Source: Rhodopirellula islandica (GTDB taxonomy: Bacteria > Planctomycetota > Planctomycetia > Pirellulales > Pirellulaceae). From it: 64,000 bases of DNA. Below are positions 25,252 to 33,518 of the stretch, one piece after another. Both the position numbers and the translations under genes were made by a program. The notes beneath the pieces were generated by a model. The model had not been told where the DNA came from, made no database searches, and saw only the letters and a program-made list of their open reading frames with translations. The stretch's first letter is position 1. Every line of letters begins with the position of its first letter. The DNA is taken from contig NZ_LECT01000016.1 of assembly GCF_001027925.1 (NCBI RefSeq), positions 186,001 through 250,000 of the forward strand, given 5' to 3'.

Positions 25252-25294
25252 TTGACAAACCATGACAAAGTTGTACACTTGCAGAGTTGTGCAA
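25252..25294 (+). promoter_or_regulatory. Promoter and autoregulatory operator of the SmtB-type gene
   Basis: TTGACA (25252-25257) and TACACT (25274-25279) are separated by 16 bp, a good sigma-70-like promoter. A palindrome TTGCA-N6-TGCAA (25279-25294) starts at the -10 and covers the likely start site, as expected for an ArsR/SmtB repressor blocking its own transcription. This palindrome has the opposite arm order to the TGCAA-N5-TTGCA sites. Confidence 0.6.
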
Positions 25295-25308
25295 CTGTAG
25301 GGAGAGAG

Positions 25309-25677
25309 ATGGCAAAGACAAAAACATCAAAAACGAATGAAACCGATGAGCCGAGCTGCGACGGGCGCGATCATCGAGGTCTGCCGGTCACGATCGATGC
25401 GGAAGCTTGCGAGCGAGCGGCGGCGATTTTCCGAGCGTTGGGTGACCCCCAGCGACTGAGATTGCTGATGCTGCTCGAAGCGTCCGAGCGATGCGTTTCG
25501 GAGGTTTGTGAGTTGCTTGATGAGTCGATGCCAGCGATTTCGCAGCGGTTGCGGTTGCTCAAAAGCGAGCGGATTGTCCGTTCGCGACGCGATGGCAAGC
25601 ATGTTTTTTACTCGCTCGCCGACGACCACATCTCCCGTTTGGTGACCAATGGCGTCATGCATGCGATGGAGAAATGA
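25309..25677 (+). CDS. SmtB/ArsR-family zinc-responsive repressor
   Basis: This 122-residue winged-helix repressor has the recognition helix region around CVSEVCELLDESMPAISQRLRLL (about 62-84) and a wing at RSRRDGKHVFYSL. The C-terminal helix contains D105-x-H107-x10-H118-x2-E121, which is exactly the alpha-5 zinc-site spacing of SmtB, ZiaR and CzrA. That strongly suggests a zinc (or cobalt) sensor that releases DNA when metal is plentiful. The alpha-3 CxCxxC arsenic or cadmium site is absent. ATG 25309 is preceded by GGGAGAGAG at good spacing. It is followed 31 bp later by a His-rich gene, probably in the same operon, and by a Fur-family gene. Confidence 0.9.
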   Translation: MAKTKTSKTNETDEPSCDGRDHRGLPVTIDAEACERAAAIFRALGDPQRLRLLMLLEASERCVSEVCELLDESMPAISQRLRLLKSERIVRSRRDGKHVFYSLADDHISRLVTNGVMHAMEK

Positions 25678-25708
25678 CCCTTTTTTCTGTCTTCAAAGGA
25701 CTCTCGAA

Positions 25709-26056
25709 ATGTCTCACGTTCACGCCAACCACGATCACCAACATGGCCCGGATTGCGAGCACACCGGTGTTCAGCACGGCGACCACGTCGATTACCTGCA
25801 CGATGGACACCTTCACCATGTCCGCGAAGACGGCCAGGTCGAAGAGCACAAGCTGGAAGTGACGTCGACCAACCCGAGTGAGTGCACCTCGGGGCACCAG
25901 TGCAGCGGGCACGACGCTGGCCATGTGCATGGTCCTGGTTGTGGACACGAAGCGGTTCCCCATGGTGACCACATCGATTATCTGGTTGACGGCCATTTGC
26001 ATCATCCGCACGGTGATCACTGCGACGATCACGGTCCCCTGTCGGTCGTCAGCTGA
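25709..26056 (+). CDS. His-rich two-repeat protein, putative zinc buffer or chaperone
   Basis: 115 residues, of which about 26 are His; there is no signal peptide, so it should be cytosolic. It has two related units: about 13-46 (GPDCEHTGVQHGDHVDYLHD...) and 75-108 (GPGCGHEAVPHGDHIDYLVD...), each with CxH, HGDHxDYL and GHLHH elements, joined by a linker with a Cys pair (SECTSGHQC). Very similar small His-rich proteins occur in other bacteria, but I do not know a named family. Co-transcription with the SmtB-type sensor suggests production when zinc is high, hence zinc storage or delivery. The ATG at 25709 has AAAGGA 8 bp upstream; an earlier in-frame start overlaps the repressor gene. Confidence 0.8.
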   Translation: MSHVHANHDHQHGPDCEHTGVQHGDHVDYLHDGHLHHVREDGQVEEHKLEVTSTNPSECTSGHQCSGHDAGHVHGPGCGHEAVPHGDHIDYLVDGHLHHPHGDHCDDHGPLSVVS

Positions 26057-26079
26057 ACACCGGATGCCGGTCAAACATT

Positions 26080-26094
26080 TGCAAACGGGTTGCA
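26080..26094. promoter_or_regulatory. Putative metal-regulon operator (TGCAAACGGGTTGCA)
   Basis: Symmetric copy of TGCAA-N5-TTGCA between the His-rich gene and the Fur-family gene, 63 bp before the GTG start of the latter. It fits autoregulation by that regulator. Confidence 0.6.
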
Positions 26095-26157
26095 GCTTGT
26101 TATGATGTCAATCCGTTGTGGAATCCTGGTCAGGTTCATTTCTTTTGGGTCACCTCT

Positions 26158-26589
26158 GTGAGTAAGTCGTCTGAGTCGATTGAGGCAATCAAGCAGGCTA
26201 TTCGTGATGCGGGGTTGCGGGCAACACCCGCGCGAATCGCGACACTGATGATGCTCCGGGACTCAAACTCTCCGTTGACTCATGCCAATGTCGCGGACCA
26301 ACTCGCCGCCAATGGGGTGGATAAAGCGACAGCGTTTCGCAACTTGAATGACATGGCTGATGCCGGTTTGCTACGCCGGACGGAACTGGGCGATCATGTT
26401 TGGCGATTCGAAGCGATCGCGGAGGGAGAGCATGACCAATCGGCTCATCCGCACTTTCTGTGCGTCGATTGCGGTACCGTGTCCTGCTTGGATGATGTGA
26501 AATTGACCGCTGGCAGTCAACGGGAAAGCGGCAAGTTCGGCGAGGTGACGGAAATCTTGCTTCGCGGACACTGCAACGACTGCCGATAG
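26158..26589 (+). CDS. zur: Fur-family regulator, probably Zur
   Basis: 143 residues from the GTG at 26158. It has an N-terminal winged helix (LRATPARIATLMML..., recognition helix near VDKATAFRNLNDMADAGLL) and a C-terminal dimerisation and metal domain with HPHFLCVDCGTVSC and GHCNDC, two CxxC pairs forming the structural zinc site of the Fur/Zur family. Neighbouring ZIP, COG0523, SmtB and His-rich genes point to zinc, so I favour Zur, a repressor that loses DNA binding when zinc is scarce. A symmetric copy of the shared motif lies in its own promoter. An upstream TTG start at 26116 is possible but adds residues with no similarity. The metal specificity is inferred. Confidence 0.8.
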   Translation: MSKSSESIEAIKQAIRDAGLRATPARIATLMMLRDSNSPLTHANVADQLAANGVDKATAFRNLNDMADAGLLRRTELGDHVWRFEAIAEGEHDQSAHPHFLCVDCGTVSCLDDVKLTAGSQRESGKFGEVTEILLRGHCNDCR

Positions 26590-26636
26590 CGAAGCCCTTC
26601 GCCGAAATCGCACGAGTTTACGGCTCGGATCGACTT

Positions 26637-28073
26637 TCACCAGATTCCTGCGATCAACTTCCAAAACGGATGGTGGAGCATGGCGGCGGCCAGTAGGATC
26701 GCGGTTGGTTGAAGAAGTCGATGCTGTGCTCCGCTGACATTGAAGTGGCGAATCGCTAGCAATGATGCAACAAAGATTGCAGCGATGGTGACGGTCGCCT
26801 GCCAGCCAAGCGAAACGCCAATCAGCGTCAAAGCAAGCGGCAGAGCTTGACTTCTTTTGCCGAGTTGGCTGACTCGCTGGATTGCGATCCCCAGTCCAGC
26901 TCCTGTGACGGCACCGACCAGGATGGTTGATACACGCCAGAAAGCATCTGGGACGGATGATGGAAGTGCCAGTGTGAAGGGTTGCAATTGGCTTGCAATC
27001 ATCGGCAGCCCGGCGAAAACGATCACTGACGTCCATCTAAACCAACCTGGAAGGCGTCGCCGATCCAGGTCGGTCAGTGCCAGCGTCAACAGAGTGCACA
27101 TCAAAGCAGCGTGGTACAAAACGATTCCAACGACGGGCCACTTGGTATACAGGATGATCCACAGGATTCCCGTGTGAGCATAATGCTGGAAGCCAGGAAC
27201 ATTGGCCGCTCCCGTGACAAGTTCGACCAGGAACAGCGACGCGAAGATTCCTGCGGCGACCAGTTCCACGATCAGGTATCGCACGGGAATCGCCACACCG
27301 CAGTCGCGACATCGTCCACCGAGATTCAGGTAGCTGAAGATGGGCAGGTTATCGAGTCGACGGATCGGAACGCCGCACTTTGGGCACGCCGATGACCGCA
27401 GCGTGATCGACTCGCTGCGTGGAATGCTATACGCGACCACATTCAAGAAACTGCCCCAGCATGCGCCGACGTAGGTGAAGATTGCAAAGATCGCGAATTT
27501 GGCACTGCGAATTCGCAGGCTCTCCCCAATCGTTAGCTCGGTGATCGTGTAGTTCGCAGGGCGGTCACGGAAAAGCTCGAGGACTGCACTCACCGATGGA
27601 ACCACGATCATATAGACAATTGCAATCAGCAACCCGATCGCGATTCCAAGCGTGCGATAGGACCGAAGAGAACTTCGCGAAGATCGTTGTTGAAAGTTGT
27701 GCACGACTGCAAACAAATCCCGAACCGTAAGAAACCCAAGCGATGCCACAGCAACCGCTGGTGAGAAGAAGACGATCGGTGACCACCAAGCGAGGGGAGT
27801 TTCCGATCGAGCTGTGAACCAAGAGACCAGCAGGGCAGCGGTTGCCAGGATCGTCAGCCGCAGGGTTCCTGCCGGACGTGCGGAAATGAGGCTCGCGAGA
27901 ACAATCGCGTTGCCAATCACCATTGCGATGGCACTCGGATCCACTGCCATTCGGAGCACCGCTGCAACTGCCGAGCAACCAGCGGTGCCAACCAGCAGCA
28001 TCCGTGCGTACTCGCCAAAAAGCGAGCGGTTGAGCGGTTCGGCGGCGGATGTGAAAGCGGAGTCGGTATTCAC
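26637..28073 (-). CDS. Prepilin peptidase-like (A24) membrane protein, second Asp not seen
   Basis: 478 residues with many transmembrane segments. The middle carries the A24 N-terminal domain: SFLNVVAYSIPRSESI followed by a zinc-ribbon-like CPKCGVP...CRDCG pair and FSYLNLGGRC. The C-terminal peptidase half has the first Asp site (LALTDLDRRRLP), but where GxGD normally stands the sequence reads KRSQALPLALTLIGVSLGWQ, so the second catalytic Asp seems missing. About 190 extra residues precede the A24 domain. The start is a GTG at 28073, with an ATG at 28001 as an alternative. It faces the secretin operon, suggesting a link to Tad/type IV pilus-like secretion, perhaps as a methylase only or a pseudo-enzyme. 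Confidence 0.75.
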   Translation of the reverse strand: MNTDSAFTSAAEPLNRSLFGEYARMLLVGTAGCSAVAAVLRMAVDPSAIAMVIGNAIVLASLISARPAGTLRLTILATAALLVSWFTARSETPLAWWSPIVFFSPAVAVASLGFLTVRDLFAVVHNFQQRSSRSSLRSYRTLGIAIGLLIAIVYMIVVPSVSAVLELFRDRPANYTITELTIGESLRIRSAKFAIFAIFTYVGACWGSFLNVVAYSIPRSESITLRSSACPKCGVPIRRLDNLPIFSYLNLGGRCRDCGVAIPVRYLIVELVAAGIFASLFLVELVTGAANVPGFQHYAHTGILWIILYTKWPVVGIVLYHAALMCTLLTLALTDLDRRRLPGWFRWTSVIVFAGLPMIASQLQPFTLALPSSVPDAFWRVSTILVGAVTGAGLGIAIQRVSQLGKRSQALPLALTLIGVSLGWQATVTIAAIFVASLLAIRHFNVSGAQHRLLQPTAILLAAAMLHHPFWKLIAGIW

Positions 28074-28520
28074 TGGCAGTGTGTCAGATGTGTTGTGGAT
28101 CCACTGCGCCGACCCGCGAGTGACAATGGAATCAAACTGTTTTTATCTTGATTGATATGCATGCTGTGTGCAAGTGCGAGCGAGTTGCGTATCTGGTTCT
28201 GGTCGCAGGCATGGCTTACGAGATGAGCTTCTTCTTTTGAAAGCTCGGCTCTGCGATCATTGAGCGGTCCTCGTCGGGGGAAGGAAGCCAGATCTCAGCA
28301 GCAAGCTTGCCCTAAAGACCGAAGCGTTGGTTTTCACTCAGCTATCACGTCGGGTTCGAACAACCTGCCGACGCAGCGACTGCCAGCGCGGCTCAAGTTG
28401 TCTTCCGATTGTGCCGATTGAGAGGATTGTCCTGTGGTCGGACCCCTCCTGCTGATGCTACGTCGATTGAGGCAAGGTTTCACGCGGGTTTTCACACTGT
28501 CCATTCACGGAAGACCTTCC
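28074..28520. promoter_or_regulatory. Divergent intergenic region with a weak operator-like site
   Basis: This region should hold the promoters for the A24-like gene (minus) and the secretin operon (plus). One weaker motif copy, TGCATGCTGTGTGCA at 28158-28172, keeps the TGCA-N7-TGCA spacing but not the fifth base A; it may be chance. Nothing else is recognised. Confidence 0.35.
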
Positions 28521-30554
28521 ATGACGTCAAAGTCGGCAATGCCGCTGAATTCGCCGCTTTGTCGCGTTGTGGTGACCCTGCTCATGGGGTGGATCGCGAT
28601 GCCTGCGTTCGCGCAAGAACACGGTCCGGTCCGGTTGCCGGAAACCAATCTGCAACCCGGTGAGCCTCGACCGATCCGCTCGGGCTTGGAACTTCCAAGC
28701 GACGATCGCGTTGTTCCGTGGCAACCAATCCCGGATGTCGGACCTTCACGGATTCAATCCGGGTTGCCCACGGAGTTGATCTTGCCGCCGCCCAGTGACG
28801 CTGCCAAGCAGCGGGCGAGTCGCTTTGTCGAATCGGAAATCGATCCTGAGATTCCACTTTCGCTGGTCCTCGGTCGTCCGAAAATTCTTCGACTGGCTGA
28901 TACTCCGGCACGAATTTATGTCCCCGATGAGGACACGATTCGCACCGAAATCATTGACCAAGAGAGTGGGCGTGAACTGGCCGTCACAGGGATTCGGCCG
29001 GGAACGACAACGCTGATGCTGTGGTTCCAAGACAGGGATGCGCCGAGCGGGCAAAGCGTCGTCAGCTACTTGGTACGTGTTTACGAAGATCCCATTCTGG
29101 CCAAGCCGGTCGGGGACCTCGAGTCGGAACTGAACGAGAAGTTTCCCAATAGCTTTGTCGAACTCGATGAGATCGCTGATCGATTGATTGTTCGAGGGCA
29201 AGCTCCGGACGCGATTGAGATGTCGCAGATCTTGCAAATTCTCGCGGGTGCCCGTGGGGTTCGAGCAGGTTTGACCAGGCCGGCAAATCCGGTCACGGTT
29301 GCGGCGGCCTATGACTTCGTCGGTGCGGTGGATGCACTTTCCAGCGAGGAAGCCGCCGCGGAGCGACGTCGAAACCTGGATCCAGTTGCACTGGCTCAGG
29401 CGGGGATCATCAACCAGATGAAGATCGTCGGCGAGCAACAGGTGATGTTGAAAGTCACCGTTGCGGAAGTCAATCGAAGTGCCGCTCGCAGCATTGGGTT
29501 GAACTTTGGCGTCGACAATGACAATGGACTGACGGTTTTTCAATCGTTGACCGGCAACCTGGCCAGCACTCAAAACCAATCGAGCGCGAACATCCTTGCA
29601 TCGTTGGACATGGGCCAGGTCCGCTTGGCCATTGAAGCACTTCGGCGAATGAATCTTTCTCGAACGTTGGCGGAGCCGAACTTGGTCGCGATGAACGGCC
29701 AGCCTGCGGATTTTCAAGCTGGTGGGCAGTTCCCGATTCCGATCATCAGCAGCGGTGGCACCGGGGGGAACAACCTCCAGGGCGTCTCGTTTGTTCCCTT
29801 TGGCGTTCAGTTGCAGTTCACGCCGTTCATTCAAGATCGCGATGTGATCCGGTTGCAGATGAATGCGGAAGTCAGCACGCGAGACGAGTCGTTGGGGACC
29901 AGCATTGGCGGCGGAGGCGGCGGGACTCAGGTCTCGGGGCTGAACAGCCGCAACTTTTCCACGACGGTGCAACTCCGAAGCGGCCAAACAATCGCTGTCG
30001 CCGGACTACTGCAAACCAACTACGGAGCCAGTTCTGATCGAACTCCGTTCTGGGGCGATTTGCCGATCATCGGGGCGACGGGCGGCGTCAACCGCAGCAG
30101 CAGCGGCGAACAAGAGCTTGTCATTCTGGTCACACCGCATTTGGTCGCTCCGATCGACGCCTGCGAAACCCCTGCCCTTCCCGGCAGCGACGTTCACGAG
30201 CCCAGTGACATTGAGTTCTACATCGCGAATCGTTTGGAGAGTCGACGGTCCAAAGACCATCGCTCATCCGTTCGCACCGACTACGCCCGGCAAAAACGAG
30301 CCGAGCACTGTTGCCCGGAGCTCTTCATGATCGGCGACGTTGGTCCGACGGATCGTTGTTGTCCACGACCATCGCCGGTGCCGCACACGGCCATTCGATC
30401 CAGTCAGCAACCGTTGAATTATCAACCGACCACTCCCAGCATCGACAGCGGTTCGATGGAGCCGTTCCCTGACGTGAAGCCGTTCCAGCCAGACGCTGCC
30501 GGGGATGGTTCGTCGCTACGTGAAATGATTCAGCGAGGCAATCATGCTCAATAA
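28521..30554 (+). CDS. Secretin, CpaC/RcpA-like (type II/III secretion family)
   Basis: 677 residues. After a signal peptide (ending near MPAFA), an N-terminal CpaC-type domain precedes a BON/POTRA-like region (about 195-270). The secretin core follows: MLKVTVAEVNRSAARSIGLNFGV, then NGQPADFQAGGQFPIPI, and VQLRSGQTIAVAGLL...DLPIIG...ELVILVTPHLVAPI at about 470-560. This forms an outer-membrane channel for Tad/Flp-type pili or secretion. About 100 further residues after the core form an unusual Pro/Arg-rich tail. I start at the ATG 28521, directly before the signal peptide, with GGAAG upstream. The next lipoprotein gene overlaps by 11 bp. Confidence 0.9.
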   Translation: MTSKSAMPLNSPLCRVVVTLLMGWIAMPAFAQEHGPVRLPETNLQPGEPRPIRSGLELPSDDRVVPWQPIPDVGPSRIQSGLPTELILPPPSDAAKQRASRFVESEIDPEIPLSLVLGRPKILRLADTPARIYVPDEDTIRTEIIDQESGRELAVTGIRPGTTTLMLWFQDRDAPSGQSVVSYLVRVYEDPILAKPVGDLESELNEKFPNSFVELDEIADRLIVRGQAPDAIEMSQILQILAGARGVRAGLTRPANPVTVAAAYDFVGAVDALSSEEAAAERRRNLDPVALAQAGIINQMKIVGEQQVMLKVTVAEVNRSAARSIGLNFGVDNDNGLTVFQSLTGNLASTQNQSSANILASLDMGQVRLAIEALRRMNLSRTLAEPNLVAMNGQPADFQAGGQFPIPIISSGGTGGNNLQGVSFVPFGVQLQFTPFIQDRDVIRLQMNAEVSTRDESLGTSIGGGGGGTQVSGLNSRNFSTTVQLRSGQTIAVAGLLQTNYGASSDRTPFWGDLPIIGATGGVNRSSSGEQELVILVTPHLVAPIDACETPALPGSDVHEPSDIEFYIANRLESRRSKDHRSSVRTDYARQKRAEHCCPELFMIGDVGPTDRCCPRPSPVPHTAIRSSQQPLNYQPTTPSIDSGSMEPFPDVKPFQPDAAGDGSSLREMIQRGNHAQ

Positions 30555-31119
30555 ACGGAAGATGATCGGACTCGCCACAATTGGATTGGCAGCCGCTTCG
30601 CTCACCACACTGGGATGCACGTCTCGCGGTGGGGTCCTGGGCGTCGATCGCTGTGCGGATATTCCCGCTGGCGCGATTCCCGAACCCGCTGGATCGAAGG
30701 TATGCAATTGGCAGTCCGCGCAGGTCACCGGTGCGGTCGCTGATCAAACGGTGCTTTACCATGCCGATTTCGTTGGAACGAGTGCGGAGCTTTCCCCTGG
30801 TGCGATCGAGCGAATGGCTCGCAATGCCAACAGTGGGCTCGCTGGCATCCAGCCATCCTTCGTTGAGCCCTCGGGCAGCAACGAATTGGACGCAGCGCGA
30901 GTCAACGCGGTCACCGTGCAGCTTGCGTCGTTCGGGATCCCGTCCCCGGTGGTCGAAGTCGCTTCACCTGCCGCACTCGGGTTGCGTGGTCCACAGGCGG
31001 AGCGTGTTGCCAGCGGATTTGGGACCATTCGCAATTCATCCTCGGGCACTGGTGCACCGATTTCGCAGCCTTCTGGTCTGGGTGGTCAATCCAATGGCTT
31101 CTCCGGAGGGATCTTTTGA
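30544..31119 (+). CDS. Lipoprotein, possible CpaD analogue of the Tad-like system
   Basis: 191 residues with a lipoprotein signal (LAAASLTTLGC). The middle region (AARVNAVTVQLASFGIPSPVVEVASPAA) resembles the pattern of OmpA-like or CpaD proteins, in which numbering residues and a short alpha/beta unit act on the outer membrane or peptidoglycan; the similarity is weak. It starts inside the end of the secretin gene (11-bp overlap) and ends 1 bp into the next gene, so it belongs to that operon and probably helps the secretin assemble. Assignment as CpaD rests mainly on position. Confidence 0.65.
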   Translation: MLNKRKMIGLATIGLAAASLTTLGCTSRGGVLGVDRCADIPAGAIPEPAGSKVCNWQSAQVTGAVADQTVLYHADFVGTSAELSPGAIERMARNANSGLAGIQPSFVEPSGSNELDAARVNAVTVQLASFGIPSPVVEVASPAALGLRGPQAERVASGFGTIRNSSSGTGAPISQPSGLGGQSNGFSGGIF

Positions 31120-31844
31120 TGAGCATGGGCATCATTCAGTGGCGACCATTGCGTGTTCTGCTTTGGTCGTTGTTGCCGTTGGCAGTGGGGTGCAACAGCA
31201 TTGAGAAGGATCATGGGGCTGACTTTTTAAAGCCGTTTGCTTCGGTGGAGTCAATGGATGCCCAGGCAAAACGTCAACCAATTCCCGACGAACGTTCGCT
31301 GTGCATCGAAACGGCCAAGACGGTGGCAACGAAAGGGCACGCCGAAGAAGCAATCAAGCTTTTTGAGCGAGCCGAAGAACTGGATCCCAACGCCTCGACG
31401 CTCGATCGCAACCTTGCGCCCCTGTACGCCGAAGTCGGCAATCACGCCGCCGCCATTGAGAGATACAAGCTGATTCTGCAAGCAACGCCGGACGACGCCG
31501 ATTTGATCAACAATTACGCTTGGACACTGATGGAAGCAGGTCGTTTTGATCAAGCGATCGAGGAAGCGATGAAAGGGTTGCAGAAATCGCCGGAGAACAA
31601 GCGGCTGCGGTCGACCCTCGCGATGACTTACTATCGACAGGGCGACCACGGGAATGCCTTCCAACAGTGGGAAATGGCGGTGGGGAAAACGGCCGCGCTC
31701 CACAATCTCGCGTTGCTCGACATTGAAGCCGGTGAGATTGATTCCGCTCGGAAGAACCTGCAGCGAGCCAAGCAGGATCCGAACCTGGATGACCAGACCA
31801 ATGCCCTGGTGGCAGCTCTCGAGACGTCAACACAGCAGCGCTAG
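31119..31844 (+). CDS. TPR-repeat lipoprotein of the secretin operon
   Basis: 241 residues. A lipoprotein signal (LLPLAVGC, Cys 25) precedes about four or five tetratricopeptide repeats (for example GHAEEAIKLFERAEELDPNAS and GRFDQAIEEAMKGLQKSPEN). TPR lipoproteins of the PilF/TadD type sit at the end of many Tad and type IV pilus operons and help the secretin assemble. The ATG at 31119 shares one base with the preceding stop (TGATG), with GGAGGG about 10 bp upstream, so the three genes are translationally linked. TadD-like function is inferred from the family and context. Confidence 0.85.
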   Translation: MSMGIIQWRPLRVLLWSLLPLAVGCNSIEKDHGADFLKPFASVESMDAQAKRQPIPDERSLCIETAKTVATKGHAEEAIKLFERAEELDPNASTLDRNLAPLYAEVGNHAAAIERYKLILQATPDDADLINNYAWTLMEAGRFDQAIEEAMKGLQKSPENKRLRSTLAMTYYRQGDHGNAFQQWEMAVGKTAALHNLALLDIEAGEIDSARKNLQRAKQDPNLDDQTNALVAALETSTQQR

Positions 31845-31944
31845 CCGGGTTCGGCCACCCACGGAGTTACCAAGCGACCGCGGGACGAACCGCGAACGCG
31901 AAGCCGATTTGCAGCCAACCATTCACTTGGTTTGCGATGGTTTT

Positions 31945-33273
31945 TCATCCGGAGGCTGATTTGCCGGGTTGCGAAATGAGTTGGACCGGTTGTTCACCCG
32001 TGATGATGCGATTGCTGCGGTTGAAGGTGACGTAGCTCCACGCCCATTGGACCAAGATCAACATCCGGTTTTGAAACTGGACGATCAGCATCAAGTGAAC
32101 AAACAGCCAAAGCAGCCAAGCGAATAGCCCGTAGAAGCGACGCTTGCCAATCAGAGCCACCGCAGCGGCGCGACCGATCGTTGCCATCGTTCCTCGGTCG
32201 GTGTACTGAAACGTTTCGTCGATGGATTCTCCGCTTGTCAGTTGCGGAATCGCCTTGGCAACATAGCGTCCCTGTTGGATCGCGACGGAGGCCAGTCCCG
32301 GCAGAGATTTGCCATCGGAATCCGTAAACGAAGCGATGTCACCGATTGCGAAGATGCGGTCTTGGCCGGCGAGTTGGCAGGATTGATTGACTGGCAAGCG
32401 GCCGCCTCGATCGACTTCGATCCCCAATGCCAACGCGAGCTTCTTCCCTAACGGGTTGGCTTGCACGCCGGCGCCCCACAACACGGTTTCGGTGGCCACA
32501 ATCGTCTCGCCATTGGGGCCGGACAGGTGAACCGCATCGGCGTTGATCGCGGTGACTTTTGTGTGGGTGTGAACTTCGATTCCAAACGAGCGGATTTTTT
32601 CAGCGGCTCGTTCGCAGAGGTCCTCGGGGTAGTGGGCAAGCACATGGGGTGCTGCCTCGACGATCATGATCCGAGCATCCTGGGGTTGGATGTGACGGAA
32701 GTCATGTTTGAGGGTGTGTTGAGCGATCTCTGACAGTGCCCCCGCGAGTTCCACGCCGGTGGGGCCGCCGCCGACGATGACAAACGTCAGTTTGGCCTGG
32801 CGCCGTTCTGGATCCGTTTCTCGCTCAGCGGCTTCAAAGGCCAAGTAGATGCGACGTCGGATTTCGGCTGCGTCGCCGATTGTTTTCAGGCCGGGGGCAA
32901 ACTTCGCCCATTCATCGTGGCCGAAATAGCTGTGGGTGGCTCCGGCAGCGAGCACCAGGTAGTCATAGTTCAGTTCGCCGTCGGCGAGCATCAGTCGTTG
33001 ATGAGCGACGTCGAAGTCGGTGACTTCCGCCATCAGCACTTCGCAGTTGGCTTGTTTGCGAACAATCGATCGCAGTGGAGTGGCGATGTTGGCGGGCGAC
33101 AGTCCACCGGTGGCGACTTGATACAGAAGAGGTTGGAACAGGTGGTAGTTGTGTCGATCCACGATTGTCACGCGAACATTCGATTTACGAAGGCGTTGAG
33201 CTGTTTCGAGACCGCCAAAACCGCCGCCGACAATGACGACGTGAGGAAGTCTGGTTGAGGGAGTGGAGTTCAT
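31945..33273 (-). CDS. ndh: Type II NADH dehydrogenase (NDH-2)
   Basis: 442 residues. It has two Rossmann folds: FAD binding at VVIVGGGFGGLETAQRL (about 12-28) and NADH binding at FVIVGGGPTGVELAGALSEIA (about 165-185), plus the third FAD motif in RIFAIGDIASF. The end has a hydrophobic stretch (FYGLFAWLLWLFVHLMLIVQF), typical for membrane attachment. It transfers electrons from NADH to quinone without pumping protons. The ATG 33273 begins directly before the FAD domain; longer frames upstream have no homology. It stands alone, convergent with the TPR gene. Confidence 0.92.
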   Translation of the reverse strand: MNSTPSTRLPHVVIVGGGFGGLETAQRLRKSNVRVTIVDRHNYHLFQPLLYQVATGGLSPANIATPLRSIVRKQANCEVLMAEVTDFDVAHQRLMLADGELNYDYLVLAAGATHSYFGHDEWAKFAPGLKTIGDAAEIRRRIYLAFEAAERETDPERRQAKLTFVIVGGGPTGVELAGALSEIAQHTLKHDFRHIQPQDARIMIVEAAPHVLAHYPEDLCERAAEKIRSFGIEVHTHTKVTAINADAVHLSGPNGETIVATETVLWGAGVQANPLGKKLALALGIEVDRGGRLPVNQSCQLAGQDRIFAIGDIASFTDSDGKSLPGLASVAIQQGRYVAKAIPQLTSGESIDETFQYTDRGTMATIGRAAAVALIGKRRFYGLFAWLLWLFVHLMLIVQFQNRMLILVQWAWSYVTFNRSNRIITGEQPVQLISQPGKSASG

Positions 33274-33518
33274 GGAGGAGCGTTCTCGTCGTTGGGTGGA
33301 GGACGTGCTGTCAGCATCGGGGCGGCAGATCGCATTCATTGCGAGAAGGAGTCTGAGTTCACCTTTCGGCCCCTGGTTCCAATGGGATTGGGAAGGGAGT
33401 GATCGGGGGCGTCCGCCATGTGCAGTATCCAGGCAAACACGAAACGCACACAATGGGCGGAGGGTGATCTCGTCGTCATCAACACCATCAAATTTGCTTT
33501 GAAATCGCCAGTTGCCGC

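Noticed and set aside
28158-28172. Eighth copy of the metal operator
   Set aside because: It keeps TGCA-N7-TGCA but lacks the TGCAA arm and lies between pilus-related genes; one chance match in 64 kb is plausible.
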